A DNA stretch of 64,000 nucleotides from assembly GCA_030867875.1 (NCBI GenBank), contig JAOWCC010000064.1, positions 33,006,802 through 33,070,801 of the forward strand, in the 5' to 3' direction. The stretch comes from Actinernus sp. WN-2022. Lineage: Eukaryota > Cnidaria > Anthozoa > Actiniaria > Actinernidae. The notes under the pieces were generated by a model that was not told the origin of the DNA, did no database searches, and saw only the letters and a program-made list of their open reading frames with translations. The position numbers were made by a program, and so were the translations under genes. Shown in pieces: positions 15,001 through 23,996 of this stretch; within the stretch, counting starts at the first letter, position 1; every line of letters starts with the position of its first letter.

Positions 15001-18000
15001 AGTGAAGAATCGTCTGCAATGGACGCAGATTGTGAAACGAACTTTTATAATTCCACGTCGAATAAATAAAAGGCGAGAAAGAGAGAAGAGGAGAGAGGAG
15101 ATAGAAAAGAAGATCGTCCGTAATTGGACAATCCACTCATTACCAGGTGCAACCGTGAGTGCTGGATGTAACGGTACTTTTCATTGGCTTACCAATGGCC
15201 CTGGAATTAATATTAATAGGAAGAAGAATTTATTTACAATATTGATACATAATTATATGGAAACGTTGACAATATATTTATATATATATGCAAAGAATAA
15301 AGATGGTATGAATATATTAACTCGATCTTAGTTATCTTATGCGTACTAAGAATCGTTATTATTATTATAATAATAATTATTATTATTATTAGACCGCCAT
15401 GGTAGTGGTTCCCTATCAATCGCTTAGTGGTGATGACGTAACAATGAGGTCTCGGTCACGTGATTTTAAGTACATGCCCATATCTCCCTCATTTCTAATG
15501 CCAGACAGTTCAAACTGGGACAGGCATGGTATTGGGTGCCCACAAATCACTTAGTGGTGATGACGTAACGATAACGTTATCGGTCACGTGATTTTAAGTA
15601 CATGCCTATATCTCCCTCATTTCTAATGCCAGCCGGCTCAAACTTTTACAGACATGGTACGGGGTCCCCACGATTCACTTAGTGATGATGACGTAACGAT
15701 AACGTCATCGGTCACGTGATTTTTAGTATATGCCAAAATAGCTCACTGACCATCCACGAGTTGCCCTTAGGGGCCCTATGTTTATTTCTCCCAGGACTTG
15801 ATAATCGACTTGATAATCTTCCTTTTCGCTGCTACACATTGCTGACCGTTTTGTTGATTCTCTAGTTACACTGGACCAATTAAGACGCTCATGCCTTCAT
15901 TTCAAACTGTGCCCGGAGACCAAAGGAAGATTGAAACATTGGTCAGTGAGATGAAGGGAGCCATTGAAGTCATGAAGAAATACACATATGAGGATGAGGG
16001 TGAAGGAAGTGCCGGCAGTGGAGGTGAATAATCATTGTAACAAATTGCTGGTTTGCAATCAATACCAAGAGATTCAGATAACGTGGCGGCCGTGACCAAC
16101 AGATCAGGAATAAGAATAACTTACTCATGGTAGTGTTTTTGTTTTATCCAGACTGTGTTTCTAACTATCGAAATGACATTTCAGAGACCTTAGATTTTCA
16201 AACTTTCGCTTGCAGCGTTTGTCGCGTGCCTACACTCTCACCCTCCCTCCCCTTTTCTCGTTTGATTATTATGAATCGTCTATAAACCGGAATTCGGCAT
16301 ATTGTTTACGAAAAACCCGGACCCGAAAATTGAAATTAGGTTCAAACCGGGACCCAGTACCGCCGCACCTATACTGACAAGAGTGACCCCCCCCCAGGTA
16401 ATGACGTTACGTGAAAACGAGGAATGGGCTGATCATATTTTAATTCACGGTGGCATCAATTTGTCTTTTATTTATGTTCAGAATCTAACGTGGTAACAGG
16501 AAGTGGCTGCTCTAATGATGATGATGAGGAATGTGTCAGTGGTAGCGGAAAGAACGAAAACACTGTTGATATAAAAGGTAGGGCTGGACTTATTGCTCCG
16601 GGTACTCTCAGTAAACAGATCTTTGTTCGCATTCTCTGCAAGAAATAATACGTTGGACTTAAAGATTTGAGAGCGTTGCTTAATTTTTTTTAGAAAAGAA
16701 CTCTGTACCAAAGTCGTACGAAACCCGTGGGGAGGGGGTGTACTCCCAGGAATTTTGGTGGGGGTGTGCTGCCGGGTCTCAATTTCAGACCAAAATATAA
16801 GATTTTCCATACCCGCTTTAACTCGAGGATGCGCACAAGTACAGAAACGAGTTATAGGGATGGTTAGGGATATCGTGTTAGCAGAATGGAATGCTTGGAA
16901 TGCAGATTGATAAGATAATAGTAATCGATATTTGATTTAATTAATAATTGAAGATCGATGTGGAACATTAATTGCTGTTGGAATTGACGTTGCTCAAGTC
17001 TTCATCGCCGGTTCCCCTCTTGTTACTAACTGTAAAGTGAACGCAAACGTAGCGAGAACTAAGTGTTATCCATATGGGAGATGTACGTGTGTGCTCATTC
17101 AGTCGCGCTTATCCGAGTCCCTCCGATAGTGACGTAAAACCTTTGTAAGTTTTCATGGCTAACTCCTCGCTTAATATGAATGGCAAGTGGCTCGGACTTT
17201 GACAGACATGATATTGAGGATCCAGTAGTATCCCGACATGCATTGCGATATAAGATACAATATCATTCGATGTGTGACGACCCATTGAGACTAGTCTGAC
17301 GTTTGACCTAGAGAATCATTCGCTGGCTTCACCTCAACTTTTTAGTAAACTGAAATAATGCTAATTAGTACCCATCAGCGACTCGCCACGGTGAGAATTT
17401 TGCAATTCAAGTTCATGATAGAGCGGATTTCAATTGAGTGTCGGAAGTGTTTTGGTTTTGCGTTTACTAAGCTCTCCTATTGGCTGAGAAAGTAAACCAA
17501 CCAATCAGAATCCAAAGTAAAACCAAACGCAAATTGCTTTTGGTTTTGCTTTGGTTTGTCATTGGCTCGCAGGGAAGCCATTTATGAGTTACTTGTGATT
17601 ACTCGCTCCTATGATTGGCTGGCTGCGGGTAATTTGCGTTTGGTTTTACTACACTCAACTGAAAACCGCTCTAACAGCTTAGAAAGGGTATATAAGTTTA
17701 AATATCTTGGAGTCCTTATGGACCAGAGCCTCTCAAGGAAGGAGTTAGACTTTCTCCAAGTCCGTTCGCGACTTCGTCGCTTCGCCGAAAACTAAGTAGT
17801 TTTCAAAGTAGTCAAATTGTGCCAAGTCTAGGAAGGAGCAACAAATCACATCGCGAAAAAGATATCGTTACACTCTATAATGCCATGATCCTGCCGCTGT
17901 TCGACTACTGCGCATGTGTATGGGACAGTCGTCGTATAGGCTGTAAAGCCTATTTAGACTGGCTTAACCGGCGCGCTGCCTGTATAATCGAGGGCCGACC

Positions 18001-19229
18001 AGTTGAGTCAACTGAACTTCAATCAGTTTTTTAGCTGGTCCAGTCTACAGGACAGGGACGTCGGGACTATCTTATATGTGTCCTTGTTTATAAGTCTTTG
18101 AATGACATGACGCCGGGATATCAGAATTCAGGCATTCATACCAGTTTCACAACTATAATACTACGCACCGCGACCTACTCCGCTTGCCACTCGTTAGAAC
18201 ATCAAAGTAGCTGATATTTTGATAAGTGGCGCGCGTGCGTTTAACGCCCTACCTTATAGCATTATAGACAAATACAGGAAGTTCAAGTCTAACATCAAAC
18301 GCCATTTTTAAGCGTCAATTTTATCCGTAGTACTTATATTGTATACTGCATGTTTTGTGATTAAGTGTAATATACTTTAGTTATTTTAAGTGTGTCCATT
18401 TTGTACCTATTAGTTAATGTAGGGCTCTATTTAAACAAGCTAAGCATGGCTAAACTGGATTCCCCTGTAATAAACAAGTAATTAATGATTTTATAAGAAA
18501 TAGATACAGAAGTACTGGTTCCTTGACCACCATGTTCTCACGCGTATTAATGAGATGTTAAGTTTACTTCATTGAGACAAACGAATTAGTTCTGTTCTAT
18601 CCACTTCCCTAGACCACAGCACACCGCGGCAAAACGTCACGCGCATGCGCTTTTGATGAGCCCAGCGCGCGCGTCCCTCCAGTTTCCCGCCAAAATTGAA
18701 AGAAAACAAAGGCAACCATTTAGGCAGTATGAGAAATGTTTCGCCAAAAACAACAAAACTACTTTAAAGCTGAACCTAAGACTTTAAGAGGTTTAAGTTT
18801 TCGAAATTTGCAATTCACTGTGAGTTTACTAAGTTATAAAATTATTTACTAACCAAAGTTTAAGCCCTCGAAAACCTGTATTTCTACTCCAGAGCCTTCG
18901 TTCTTTCGGCCAGCGGAGCACAACGTTTTGCTGCGGTGCGAGACTCATTCTAACCTCATTTTAAAGCAGGGAAATGAGTAGAGTGTCGTTGGTTTGCTGG
19001 AAGACTTCACGCACTTTTTAATCTTTTCTTTACAGGTGACGACAATGATGTGTATTTTTCTGAAACTACACCTCATCCTACAGGTTTGTCAGTAATAGAA
19101 GAAGATGGTGGTGGGCCTGTGTTGAGCGTAAAAGGTTCCAAGGGGGAAAACGGAGCATCGTCAAGAGATCATGGTCATACGCTTCTTGCCATCGTTACAA
19201 TCTCTCTGGTTCTTCTCCTAACAAAGTAG
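1..19229 (+). CDS. GPC3/5-like: Glypican, GPC3/GPC5 (Dally)-type, 5'-truncated by window edge
   Basis: Glypican core protein, a GPI-anchored heparan sulfate proteoglycan of the outer cell surface that modulates Wnt, Hedgehog and BMP signalling (family knowledge). Exons by splice sites and phase: 1-62 (partial), 180-338, 8284-8978, 10436-10698, 15866-16023, 16482-16577, 19036-19229. They join to about 541 codons without an internal stop; the signal peptide lies left of the window. Fourteen core cysteines are present (SC, VC, TCC, EKC, GCE, YCSLC, KPCHGYC, KNC, FCG, IC, SCWNG). A Ser-Gly/acidic region follows for heparan sulfate attachment, then a hydrophobic GPI signal. A pair of extra cysteines bracketing DDDEE inside the Ser-Gly region matches the GPC3/5 subfamily. 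No RXXR convertase site was seen. The subfamily call is by eye; the family call is firm. Confidence 0.94.
180..338 (+). CDS. GPC3/5-like: GPC3/5-like exon 2
   Basis: 159 bp, phase 1 in and phase 1 out, acceptor TATGTAG, donor GTATAT. Encodes LAPRVCLSLKTCCTSLMETT and a basic, alpha-helical-looking remainder up to REDIK. The VC...TCC..ME pattern is the glypican N-terminal cysteine signature. The minus-strand paralogue has a 162-bp exon at the same place with the same phases. Confidence 0.88.
339..4187. other. Intron 2 of GPC3/5-like gene, left part; no further gene seen
   Basis: AT-rich intronic sequence. Open frames here are short, without motifs or consistent splice phase. A stretch near 3808-3858 (TCTCCATTATGAGTAATATK, then GAGTTATAGGGAATGATATA) recurs at 28983-29030 in the intergenic region, so it belongs to a dispersed repeat of unknown type. 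Confidence 0.6.
4188..4451 (-). repeat. tRNA-derived SINE
   Basis: Read on the minus strand, the head (4451-4376) has a pol III A-box-like TTAGCTCACTGGTTAAGC and a B-box-like GGTTCAAACCC at tRNA-like spacing. A roughly 180-bp body follows, and a tail of CTTTA repeats ends near 4188. No acceptor-stem pairing typical of a working tRNA was seen, so this is a retroposon. It lies in intron 2 of the GPC3/5-like gene, antisense to it. Confidence 0.72.
5027..6636. mobile_element. TTAA-flanked TIR element (piggyBac-like, non-autonomous)
   Basis: Both ends are TTAA followed by matching termini: TTAA-GGTATCTGCACCGGC on the left (TTAA at 5023-5026) and its complement GCCAGTGCAGATACC-TTAA on the right (TTAA at 6637-6640). 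A 4-bp TTAA target duplication is characteristic of piggyBac. The 1.6-kb interior holds no recognisable transposase. A third end of the same family, TTAAGGTATATGCACCGG, lies at about 31657. Confidence 0.65.
6641..8283. other. Intron 2 of GPC3/5-like gene, right part; nothing recognised
   Basis: AT-rich. Two near-identical short blocks (CCAATATTCATTTGTCAT around 7470 and CCAACATTCATTTGTCAT around 7820) show old repeat content. No gene, RNA or complete element was recognised. Confidence 0.5.
8284..8978 (+). CDS. GPC3/5-like: GPC3/5-like exon 3 (main cysteine-rich lobe)
   Basis: 695 bp, phase 1 to 0, acceptor TTTGTCAG, donor GTTTGT. It starts GYFQSIVQDGY and ends NTVKMK. It encodes the helical body of the core protein, with KC, GCE, YCSLC, KPCHGYC and KNC cysteines, and two N-glycosylation sequons (NLS, NLT). 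The LLKMTYCSLC and ECL/KCL segments align by eye with the same exon of the minus-strand gene at 38341-39029. The open frame runs on to 9002, but the donor at 8979 fits the downstream phase. Confidence 0.95.
9183..9442. mobile_element. MITE with long TIRs, TA-flanked
   Basis: Ends TA-TACAGCTATTTCAAAAAA and its complement before TATA. Inverted similarity continues inward for about 60 bp (AAGCAACATTCCCAGA against TCTGGGAATGTCACTT). Flanking TA suggests a Tc1/mariner-type origin. No coding capacity. Lies in intron 3 of the GPC3/5-like gene. Confidence 0.65.
9600..9765. mobile_element. Hairpin MITE
   Basis: Near-perfect inverted arms of about 45 bp at each end (AAAGAAGCCTTAAATCCATG against CATGGCTAAGGCTTCTTT), with a second inverted zone inside (ACACTCGAGAAATGT / ACATTTCTCTCATG). 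No coding capacity. Confidence 0.6.
10436..10698 (+). CDS. GPC3/5-like: GPC3/5-like exon 4
   Basis: 263 bp, phase 0 to 2, acceptor TTTTCTAG, donor GTAAGA. It begins AVGFCGRPQYVRGG and ends QSCWNGTAKA. It carries core cysteines 12-14, including the CWNG motif typical of glypicans (C, W, N-glycan sequon NGT). The minus-strand paralogue covers this portion with two exons (36450-36604 and 34778-34909), so one intron was gained or lost between the two. Confidence 0.92.
10930..11064. mobile_element. Hairpin MITE (TACCCTG family)
   Basis: Arms of about 55 bp fold back on each other: TACCCTGTGAGCAGAACCGT at the left and its complement (GGTTCTGCTCGCAGGGTA) at the right, with ATCTCCTTCTACTGAG / CTCAGTGGAAGGAGAT inside. 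135 bp in total. It directly abuts the next MITE. Confidence 0.7.
11068..11263. mobile_element. TA-flanked MITE (GAGCAG family)
   Basis: TIRs GAGCAGATTTCGTATGAGTG and CCCATACAAAATCTGCTC with TA on both sides (11066-11067, 11264-11265). The inner TIR part GGGACAAACTA also pairs. The first bases (GAGC) and TA target match the family at 17421 and 34391, so they may share a transposase source. Confidence 0.7.
11311..11467. mobile_element. Hairpin MITE
   Basis: Inverted arms: AATAGCATGATCTGTA with GATATTTGGC and CATAAATACC on the left, pairing with GGTATTTATGCCAAATATC and TACAAATCATGCTATT on the right. Located at the left edge of the larger element at 11470. Confidence 0.55.
11470..12610. mobile_element. 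1.1-kb TIR element, non-coding
   Basis: Termini TTATAATATGACCTAAGAAA and, at the right, the complement TTTCTTAGGTCATGTTATAA, which differ at one base over about 22 bp. The interior is unique-looking with no transposase. The internal open frame at 12046-12237 has no recognised domain. The target duplication could not be fixed because the ends are AT-rich. Confidence 0.55.
12611..15356. other. Intron 4 of GPC3/5-like gene, middle; no gene recognised
   Basis: Contains the doublet TTCCCGTATCGTACGTCA at about 14664 and 14808 and a purine-rich patch (GAGAAAGAGAGAAGAGGAGA near 15076). Otherwise no recognisable gene or complete element. Confidence 0.45.
15357..15392. repeat. (ATT)n / (AAT)n microsatellite
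   Basis: Short run of TTATTATTATAATAATAATT and more ATT units. It forms a small AT palindrome. Confidence 0.75.
15424..15725. repeat. 127-bp tandem repeat with TGACGTAA and TCACGTGA motifs
   Basis: About 2.4 copies with a 127-128-bp period; TTAGTGGTGATGACGTAAC occurs at 15424 and 15551, and TTAGTGATGATGACGTAAC at 15679. Each unit has a CRE/ATF-like TGACGTAA and an E-box CACGTG 30 bp downstream. It sits just upstream of exon 5 in intron 4. Confidence 0.75.
15866..16023 (+). CDS. GPC3/5-like: GPC3/5-like exon 5 (start of Ser-Gly region)
   Basis: 158 bp, phase 2 to 1, acceptor TTCTCTAG, donor GTGAAT. It starts SYTGPIKTLMPSF, has a helical segment (KIETLVSEMKGAIEVMKK), and ends with DEGEGSAGSG. 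The last residues form the first glycosaminoglycan-attachment cluster, Ser-Gly next to acidic residues. Confidence 0.88.
16482..16577 (+). CDS. GPC3/5-like: GPC3/5-like exon 6 (cysteine-bracketed Ser-Gly cluster)
   Basis: 96 bp, phase 1 to 1, acceptor TATGTTCAG, donor GTAGGG. Encodes ESNVVTGSGCSNDDDEECVS followed by GSGK. Three Ser-Gly pairs and two cysteines flank a run of Asp/Glu. This arrangement matches the corresponding part of GPC3/GPC5 and is absent from the minus-strand gene. Heparan sulfate attachment here is inferred from the motif. Confidence 0.85.
17421..17671. mobile_element. TA-flanked MITE (GAGCGG family), copy 1
   Basis: TIRs GAGCGGATTTCAATTGAGTG and CACTCAACTGAAAACCGCTC, flanked by TA at 17419-17420 and 17672-17673. 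The interior (CTCCTATTGGCTGAGAAAGT and onward) is nearly identical to the copy at 34391-34617. Confidence 0.8.
17681..18310 (+). pseudogene. Non-LTR retrotransposon reverse transcriptase, C-terminal fragment
   Basis: Broken reading frames give YKFKYLGVLMDQSLS (the YLGv.iD motif after the RT palm), then LYNAMILPLFDYCACVWDSR (lY.a.i.P.ldYc..vW), then NRRAACIIEGRP. These are the thumb and C-terminal motifs of LINE-type reverse transcriptases. There is a stop and a frameshift between the first two blocks and more beyond. A dead insertion in intron 6 of the GPC3/5-like gene, same strand. Confidence 0.75.
18623..18937. mobile_element. MITE, ACCGCGGCAAAACGT family, copy 1 (315 bp)
   Basis: TIRs ACCGCGGCAAAACGTCAC and AACGTTTTGCTGCGGT. 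The interior ends with TGTATTTCTACTCCAGAGCC, which carries a single AAATAC unit on the complementary strand. An inverted copy is at 37147-38004 and a partial one at 34111. Confidence 0.75.
19036..19229 (+). CDS. GPC3/5-like: GPC3/5-like exon 7 (C-terminus and GPI signal)
   Basis: 194 bp, phase 1 in, acceptor TTTCTTTACAG, stop TAG at 19227-19229. A Gly/Ser/acidic spacer leads to NGASSRD (possible GPI attachment site), and then to the hydrophobic tail LLAIVTISLVLLL ending TK. The short hydrophobic end with no cytoplasmic tail is a GPI-addition signal. No canonical AATAAA was seen close downstream; GATAAA occurs near 19724. Confidence 0.88.
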
Positions 19230-20010
19230 GACTAGCTACCGTCCAAACTAATAGAGCGTTACTACACAGAACAGAGGCATACGGCGTAAAAAAATTCTAT
19301 GGGAGGTATTTTCGAACTCGAAAAACACGACAAGTGTTTGAAGGCGAAGCAAGCTTTTCGTACTCGGACGCATTAACTGCGCGTGTTCGCATTGAACAGA
19401 TGCCCAGTGTTCTTAGAGAGAGGAAATTCAGTAGCACGGAGTTTAGCCATCACAGCTTGTCTTCACCAGTTTCTAGCACCTATTATTAGCTAAATTTCAA
19501 GACATATATGAGTATATATATCTCTGTGTATCTGTTTTGTGGAGAGTTCGCGTAATACGTGTGCGCCCGCGTAAGTGTACATCGACGTCTTCACCTGCGA
19601 GATAAGTACCTTAGTACCTCAATCAAACGAATCATTTTACAATATAATGACTTGTTTGATTGGAGTGAGACCAATTAAGGTTCAAATGTACGTGTTTGAG
19701 CTACTGCCTGTATAAAAGACGCGATAAAGAAATACTTAGCTGCGATATTTCGTAAAATATTCAACAGTGTAACAAGCCTTGGAGAAATCTGTCTAGTACG
19801 ATACGTACTTGACATTAACTGTATAGATAAAAGATTTATATTCGTGTGAAATAATTAGGGCTCCTGTAGTTTCTTCGTGGCGGTAAATGTCATCCTGTTT
19901 TGCAATCGAAAATTTCTGGTTAACGCGATAACAATCCACCGCCCGATAAGATGGCGCTGTACATGTGACCACAATCCCTTGCGAACCGAAAACAGTCAAA
20001 GTAACAGTGT
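19230..20010. other. 3' flank of GPC3/5-like gene
   Basis: Probable 3' UTR start just after the stop at 19229; the end cannot be placed without a transcript. Otherwise AT-rich, with a few short stretches that recur near other elements. No second gene seen. Confidence 0.4.
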
Positions 20011-20177
20011 ATTCACTCTTTTCACCTTGTGGCCATCTTGGATTCAAAGCGAGGCAATCCTTTGTTTTTGCCAGGTGAGCCTCATTTTGACTATCCCTTA
20101 CTACGAGGCTGACCTGGCAAAAACAAAGGATTGCCTCGCTTTGAATCCAAGATGGCCACCAGGTGAAAAGAGTGAAT
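20011..20177. mobile_element. Long-arm hairpin MITE
   Basis: Arms of about 75 bp are almost perfectly complementary: ATTCACTCTTTTCACCTTGT at the left, and its complement ending AGGTGAAAAGAGTGAAT at the right, with CAATCCTTTGTTTTTGCC inside. Loop about 20 bp. Confidence 0.72.
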
Positions 20178-20201
20178 TGGCAACAGAATTGTACTGGATT
20201 G

Positions 20202-20654
20202 TTTTTAAGATTAAGTAATGGTCCAGATAAGAACTGTAGTGCTCCACGGCAAGGAATGTTAAAAGGTGTTAATTTTCTATTCTTCTTTCTCGTAATTTTA
20301 TTGGTTGATACTTATAATTCAATAGAAACCCATCGAAATATTGCATTTTCATTCAAAAAATATTTGTGGTTTGAATTTATTTTGATCAAACGAACTATGG
20401 TTTAATTCGAAGAATATCGTGTGTGGGGAAAGTTCTCAAATTTGTGATTGAAAAATCTTTTGTTTTCTCTATATCCGATTGGCTGGATGGTGACTTGTCT
20501 GAGTTTTCACAGAAAAAAGAGCCAATACAATAAAAAAATACTTTATTTTCGAGATGTAGTTTGGACTGTAGACACCTCCTAAAGCGAGGGAGGCTCATTG
20601 CCGCAGAACAATGGATTCTACTACAGTTATTATCTGGACCATTACTTAAAAATC
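20202..20654. mobile_element. TIR element (TTTTTAAG.TTAAGTAATGG family)
   Basis: Inverted ends TAAGTAATGGTCCAGATAAG (left) and CTTAATAAT-like complement TTATCTGGACCATTACTTAA (right, about 20630-20649), extending over about 50 bp. The interior has a TTTAATTC-rich stretch and no protein motif. Confidence 0.6.
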
Positions 20655-20961
20655 TCTTTAGTGATTTTATAACTCGCGCGCAAAGGATTGTGGGTAAATG
20701 TACGAGCCGCCATATTTTTCTGTACGATGGCATTAGCCTCGCCCTGGTGTTAAACATCAATGCCGCGTACGAAGCTTGCTATGCAGGGTCTCTGTTCACT
20801 TTCGACTTCCTTGCCTTGGAATTGCTATTTGCGGATACGATGTTACTTTCAAGTAAGTTTGTCATCGCGTACAGTTGTAATTGTGTATACGAAAGTGTAA
20901 TCGGATTAAATCCGTGTAATGTAGCTAATACAATTTTAGTAGTACAGCCTTACATCCAACT

Positions 20962-21426
20962 CAGATGGAGGGTTCTGGCAATAGGCCTTTTGCAGGAAAC
21001 AGTCACGTGCTGATATATCACGAATGAATTATTTGCGCCCGTAATCTTATTTAGCCTCCTCCGCAGGCATCTCTATTTTTTGATAAAATCAGATTATGGG
21101 CTCCTTGTGGCAGGTGAAGAAAAGAGAGGGAGATTGGACCCTCCCCAGTCCTCTTCTCTCCCGGAGTCACAGGTAACCCAATTCACGATTTCTTCGAAAA
21201 TTAGAGATGCCTGCGGAGGAGGCTAGATCTTATTATATGGGGAAGGCTTTACTGGATGGCAAACGATTTTCAAAAATGCAGTTTTAGAAAGGAAGCTGGA
21301 AATAGCATTTACAAACACGTTAAGCTAATAACACTACCTATTTTGTACAAGTGCCTTTAAATAATTGAAGTCAGATACTTTTTGTTACTCAGTACAACCA
21401 CGTGATTGTCTCATGCCAAAGGTCCA
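20962..21426. repeat. Dispersed repeat, copy interrupted by an hAT-like MITE
   Basis: Begins AGGCCTTTTGCAGGAAACAG and ends GTACAACCACGTGATTG. The reverse complement of 35055-35333 is the same sequence without the MITE at 21052. Copy 2 lies in intron 4 of the GPC4/6-like gene. Confidence 0.72.
21052..21226. mobile_element. hAT-like MITE with 8-bp target duplication
   Basis: Perfect TIRs starting TAGCCTCCTCCGCAGGCATC, flanked on both sides by ATCTTATT (21044-21051 and 21227-21234). An 8-bp duplication is the hAT hallmark. The repeat copy at 35055-35333 lacks this insert at the equivalent site, confirming a clean insertion. Confidence 0.82.
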
Positions 21427-22171
21427 TTAAGGCATAGTAATAGAGTGGAATGGTTAGGAAACCCAGCGACCTTTGTTATATGTCTTTGTTCGCTTTTTTC
21501 AACCATTACCGTGCACAAAACACAATAGAAATTCCAACATGTTAATCAATCAGTCAATAGAAACGTGTGGGTTCAGTCGTTCAGGGGACGCTAATGAACT
21601 TTGACCGTGCACAATATTTTGTCTTACCCCCTTCCAACATAAATTGCAGCGCCTTTGTTAGCGAATTGTTCAAGTAAGCAACCGTGAACGACAATCCTGC
21701 TGGTGTACGTTGGATCAAACTAGTGAACTAATCGGCTATCAAATAAAAAAATAACTATAAAGAAGCAAAGACCGATACAACGTAGAATTTTGAAATTAGT
21801 GGTACAATATTTCGGCTGGCCATTACATTGGCGTGTGTATTTGAACGTGATACTGAGCTGTCAAAAAACAGATTACAATATGATAGACAGGGGAAAAATG
21901 TTAAGAAGGTGAAAACAGATATCTAGTATGACTCTTCCCGGGTGTTTAAGGCCATAAGGTTCGAGTGTTCTCGCCTGTGCGATTAAAAACGCTTCTCTGG
22001 CCTTGCGTATAGTCTCTCTTATAACATATTTTTTCGATAGGAATAAGTTGCATGTCGTTGGCAGTGTGATTAGGAGAATTAAGAAAATGTTTGTTTGTTA
22101 GCCCCTTTGAAGTTTGCCGGGTTTCATAACCATTCCACTCTATTAACTATGATTAAGGTATGTATAGAGCC
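21427..22171. other. Intergenic, nothing recognised
   Basis: No open frame with a motif and no complete repeat seen. Confidence 0.4.
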
Positions 22172-22590
22172 TTTTAGTAGAAACCAACTTGTGATCTATT
22201 GAGACGAATTTTGTCGCAAACTGATTGGCCAACCTATGCGATATCTGTTAATCGATGGATATCTAAAAACACCAAAAAGCCGGTTTTCAGTAATGGCCTA
22301 CGCTTCGCGCTTTTGCGACATTGCAGAAGAAAATTTGAATTCTGAAAAGAATGAGTCATGCACTTTCTAGTCAATTATACTATTAACAAAGAGAGGCTGA
22401 TTTTTCCGTGCCTAAAAAGAAACGACTTAGACACTGGATCAGTAGTTAACAGTTTTTGAAGGTATGGAAGACTTCTGCTGTGTCGCGAAATGACTTTTCA
22501 GGTTTTCCTCAAAGTGACTGAATATAGCGAGGAAGAAAATGCTGAATTTTGGGATAATAATCTGAATATTATAGTTGGTTTCTACTAAAA
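22172..22590. mobile_element. TIR element (TTTTAGTAGAAACCAAC)
   Basis: Perfect 17-bp inverted ends TTTTAGTAGAAACCAAC / GTTGGTTTCTACTAAAA, 419 bp apart. No coding content. The target duplication is not clear. Confidence 0.6.
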
Positions 22591-22909
22591 CAATTAGACT
22601 ACTCGCTCAGTTTGTATGGCCGATGATTAACTCGTCAACTATAATCCATTATTGTTCACCACTAAATTCTCCGATTCTGATTGGATGAAATTTATCACGT
22701 GACGTGAAGTTGGCCTCCGCGCCGCAAACTATAAGGTGATAATGGCTGGCGAGAGCGGAAGAAAATTTTGTGTTGAATAACAACGACAAGCCATTAGCTT
22801 TGTGTTGAACAACAACGACAAGCCATTAGCTTGTCAAAGCTACTCTGAAATTCGTGGGTAAATAAAGTTGATGTATGTCTGTATGTATGGTGTTTTTGAC
22901 TCGGGAATA

Positions 22910-23005
22910 TCGGCTGATAGTTGCGTAGGAAATTTGATGTCCTTAAAACTAGCATATACTATTTGTTTTTAGAACATCAGATTTCCGCGGGCAACTATCA
23001 GCCGA
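22910..23005. mobile_element. Hairpin MITE (TCGGCTGATAGTTGC)
   Basis: Arms TCGGCTGATAGTTGC plus GGAAATTTGATGT at the left pair with ACATCAGATTTCC and GCAACTATCAGCCGA at the right. 96 bp. Just upstream, a 31-bp unit (AACAACGACAAGCCATTAGC) is tandemly duplicated at about 22780-22831. Confidence 0.6.
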
Positions 23006-23465
23006 CTGTCCCTTGACAGACACACACTATTTGTATAATAGGACCTTCGAACTCGTAGTCTAATGGTTACTATTTCACATTCATACGCTCCACTCTATGT
23101 TAGTGCGGCACCGAACATTCCCTTGCGTACAGTAGCGAGTATCATTCTTCCTTTGAAATAAAACAAGTTTAAGACCAGCCCAACTCTCCTGTGTTATATA
23201 TTGTTCAGAGTTTTGCGCCAAAGATAATAGACCCTTCCACGGCTTTTTTGAACTTTTGATATATACGTATAACGGCAAAACTGTCGATACTGCTGAGAAT
23301 CGCATAGCCAAAGCTGAATTGCACGGTGCATTTGCGAAATCAGACGCTGATTGGCTGATACGGAGTGGTGATTCAGAGTGGAATCACCACTGTAGCTACG
23401 CGCGCTATTTATAACTTAGCAAAATATCAACAAAAGTACTAAATCTTCACGTAATTCATCGGACT

Positions 23466-23571
23466 ATGCCTGACTCGGTAATTCCACGTTAAATTGCACT
23501 CGAAAAACCGATATCGCCCGAGTCGCTTGTTTTCTCGTGCAATTTTAACGTGGAATTACCTCGTCAGGCAT
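23466..23571. mobile_element. Hairpin MITE (ATGCCTGAC)
   Basis: Arms ATGCCTGACTCGGTAATTCC and the complementary GGAATTACCTCGTCAGGCAT, with CACGTTAAATTGCACTCG / CGTGCAATTTTAACGTG inside. 106 bp. Confidence 0.68.
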
Positions 23572-23996
23572 GTGATTTTCCTATAAAAGAGCACCTCGAA
23601 GTTAGTCAAAATCCCACATTTGAGAGTTATATCTTGAATAGGAGCAAAGTTATAGGCCCGTAAACTCGATAAATTTTAGACGTTTGTATGGAAATTTCGT
23701 ATCAAATTTGATTTGGGTGGACTGGTGAAAACAAACCCTTTGTCAAATGAAGCAGTAATTGTATAGGTTTTGCATCAGTGTTTTTTTCTTCGTTGTACTT
23801 CTCGTGCTCTCATTCGCTTCTAACATGAGATAACTCCGCCCGCTAACTCAGTATCGTACCCAGACCCCATTTATTTCTTACTGCGCATGCTCGACGAAAC
23901 GACGCAAGCGACAGGGCTGAATAACTAGGGCGCATGCGCGAACTGATGCGTAAATCGGCGGGAATTTTACCGAAAACACTGGCGGTTGTCTGAACA

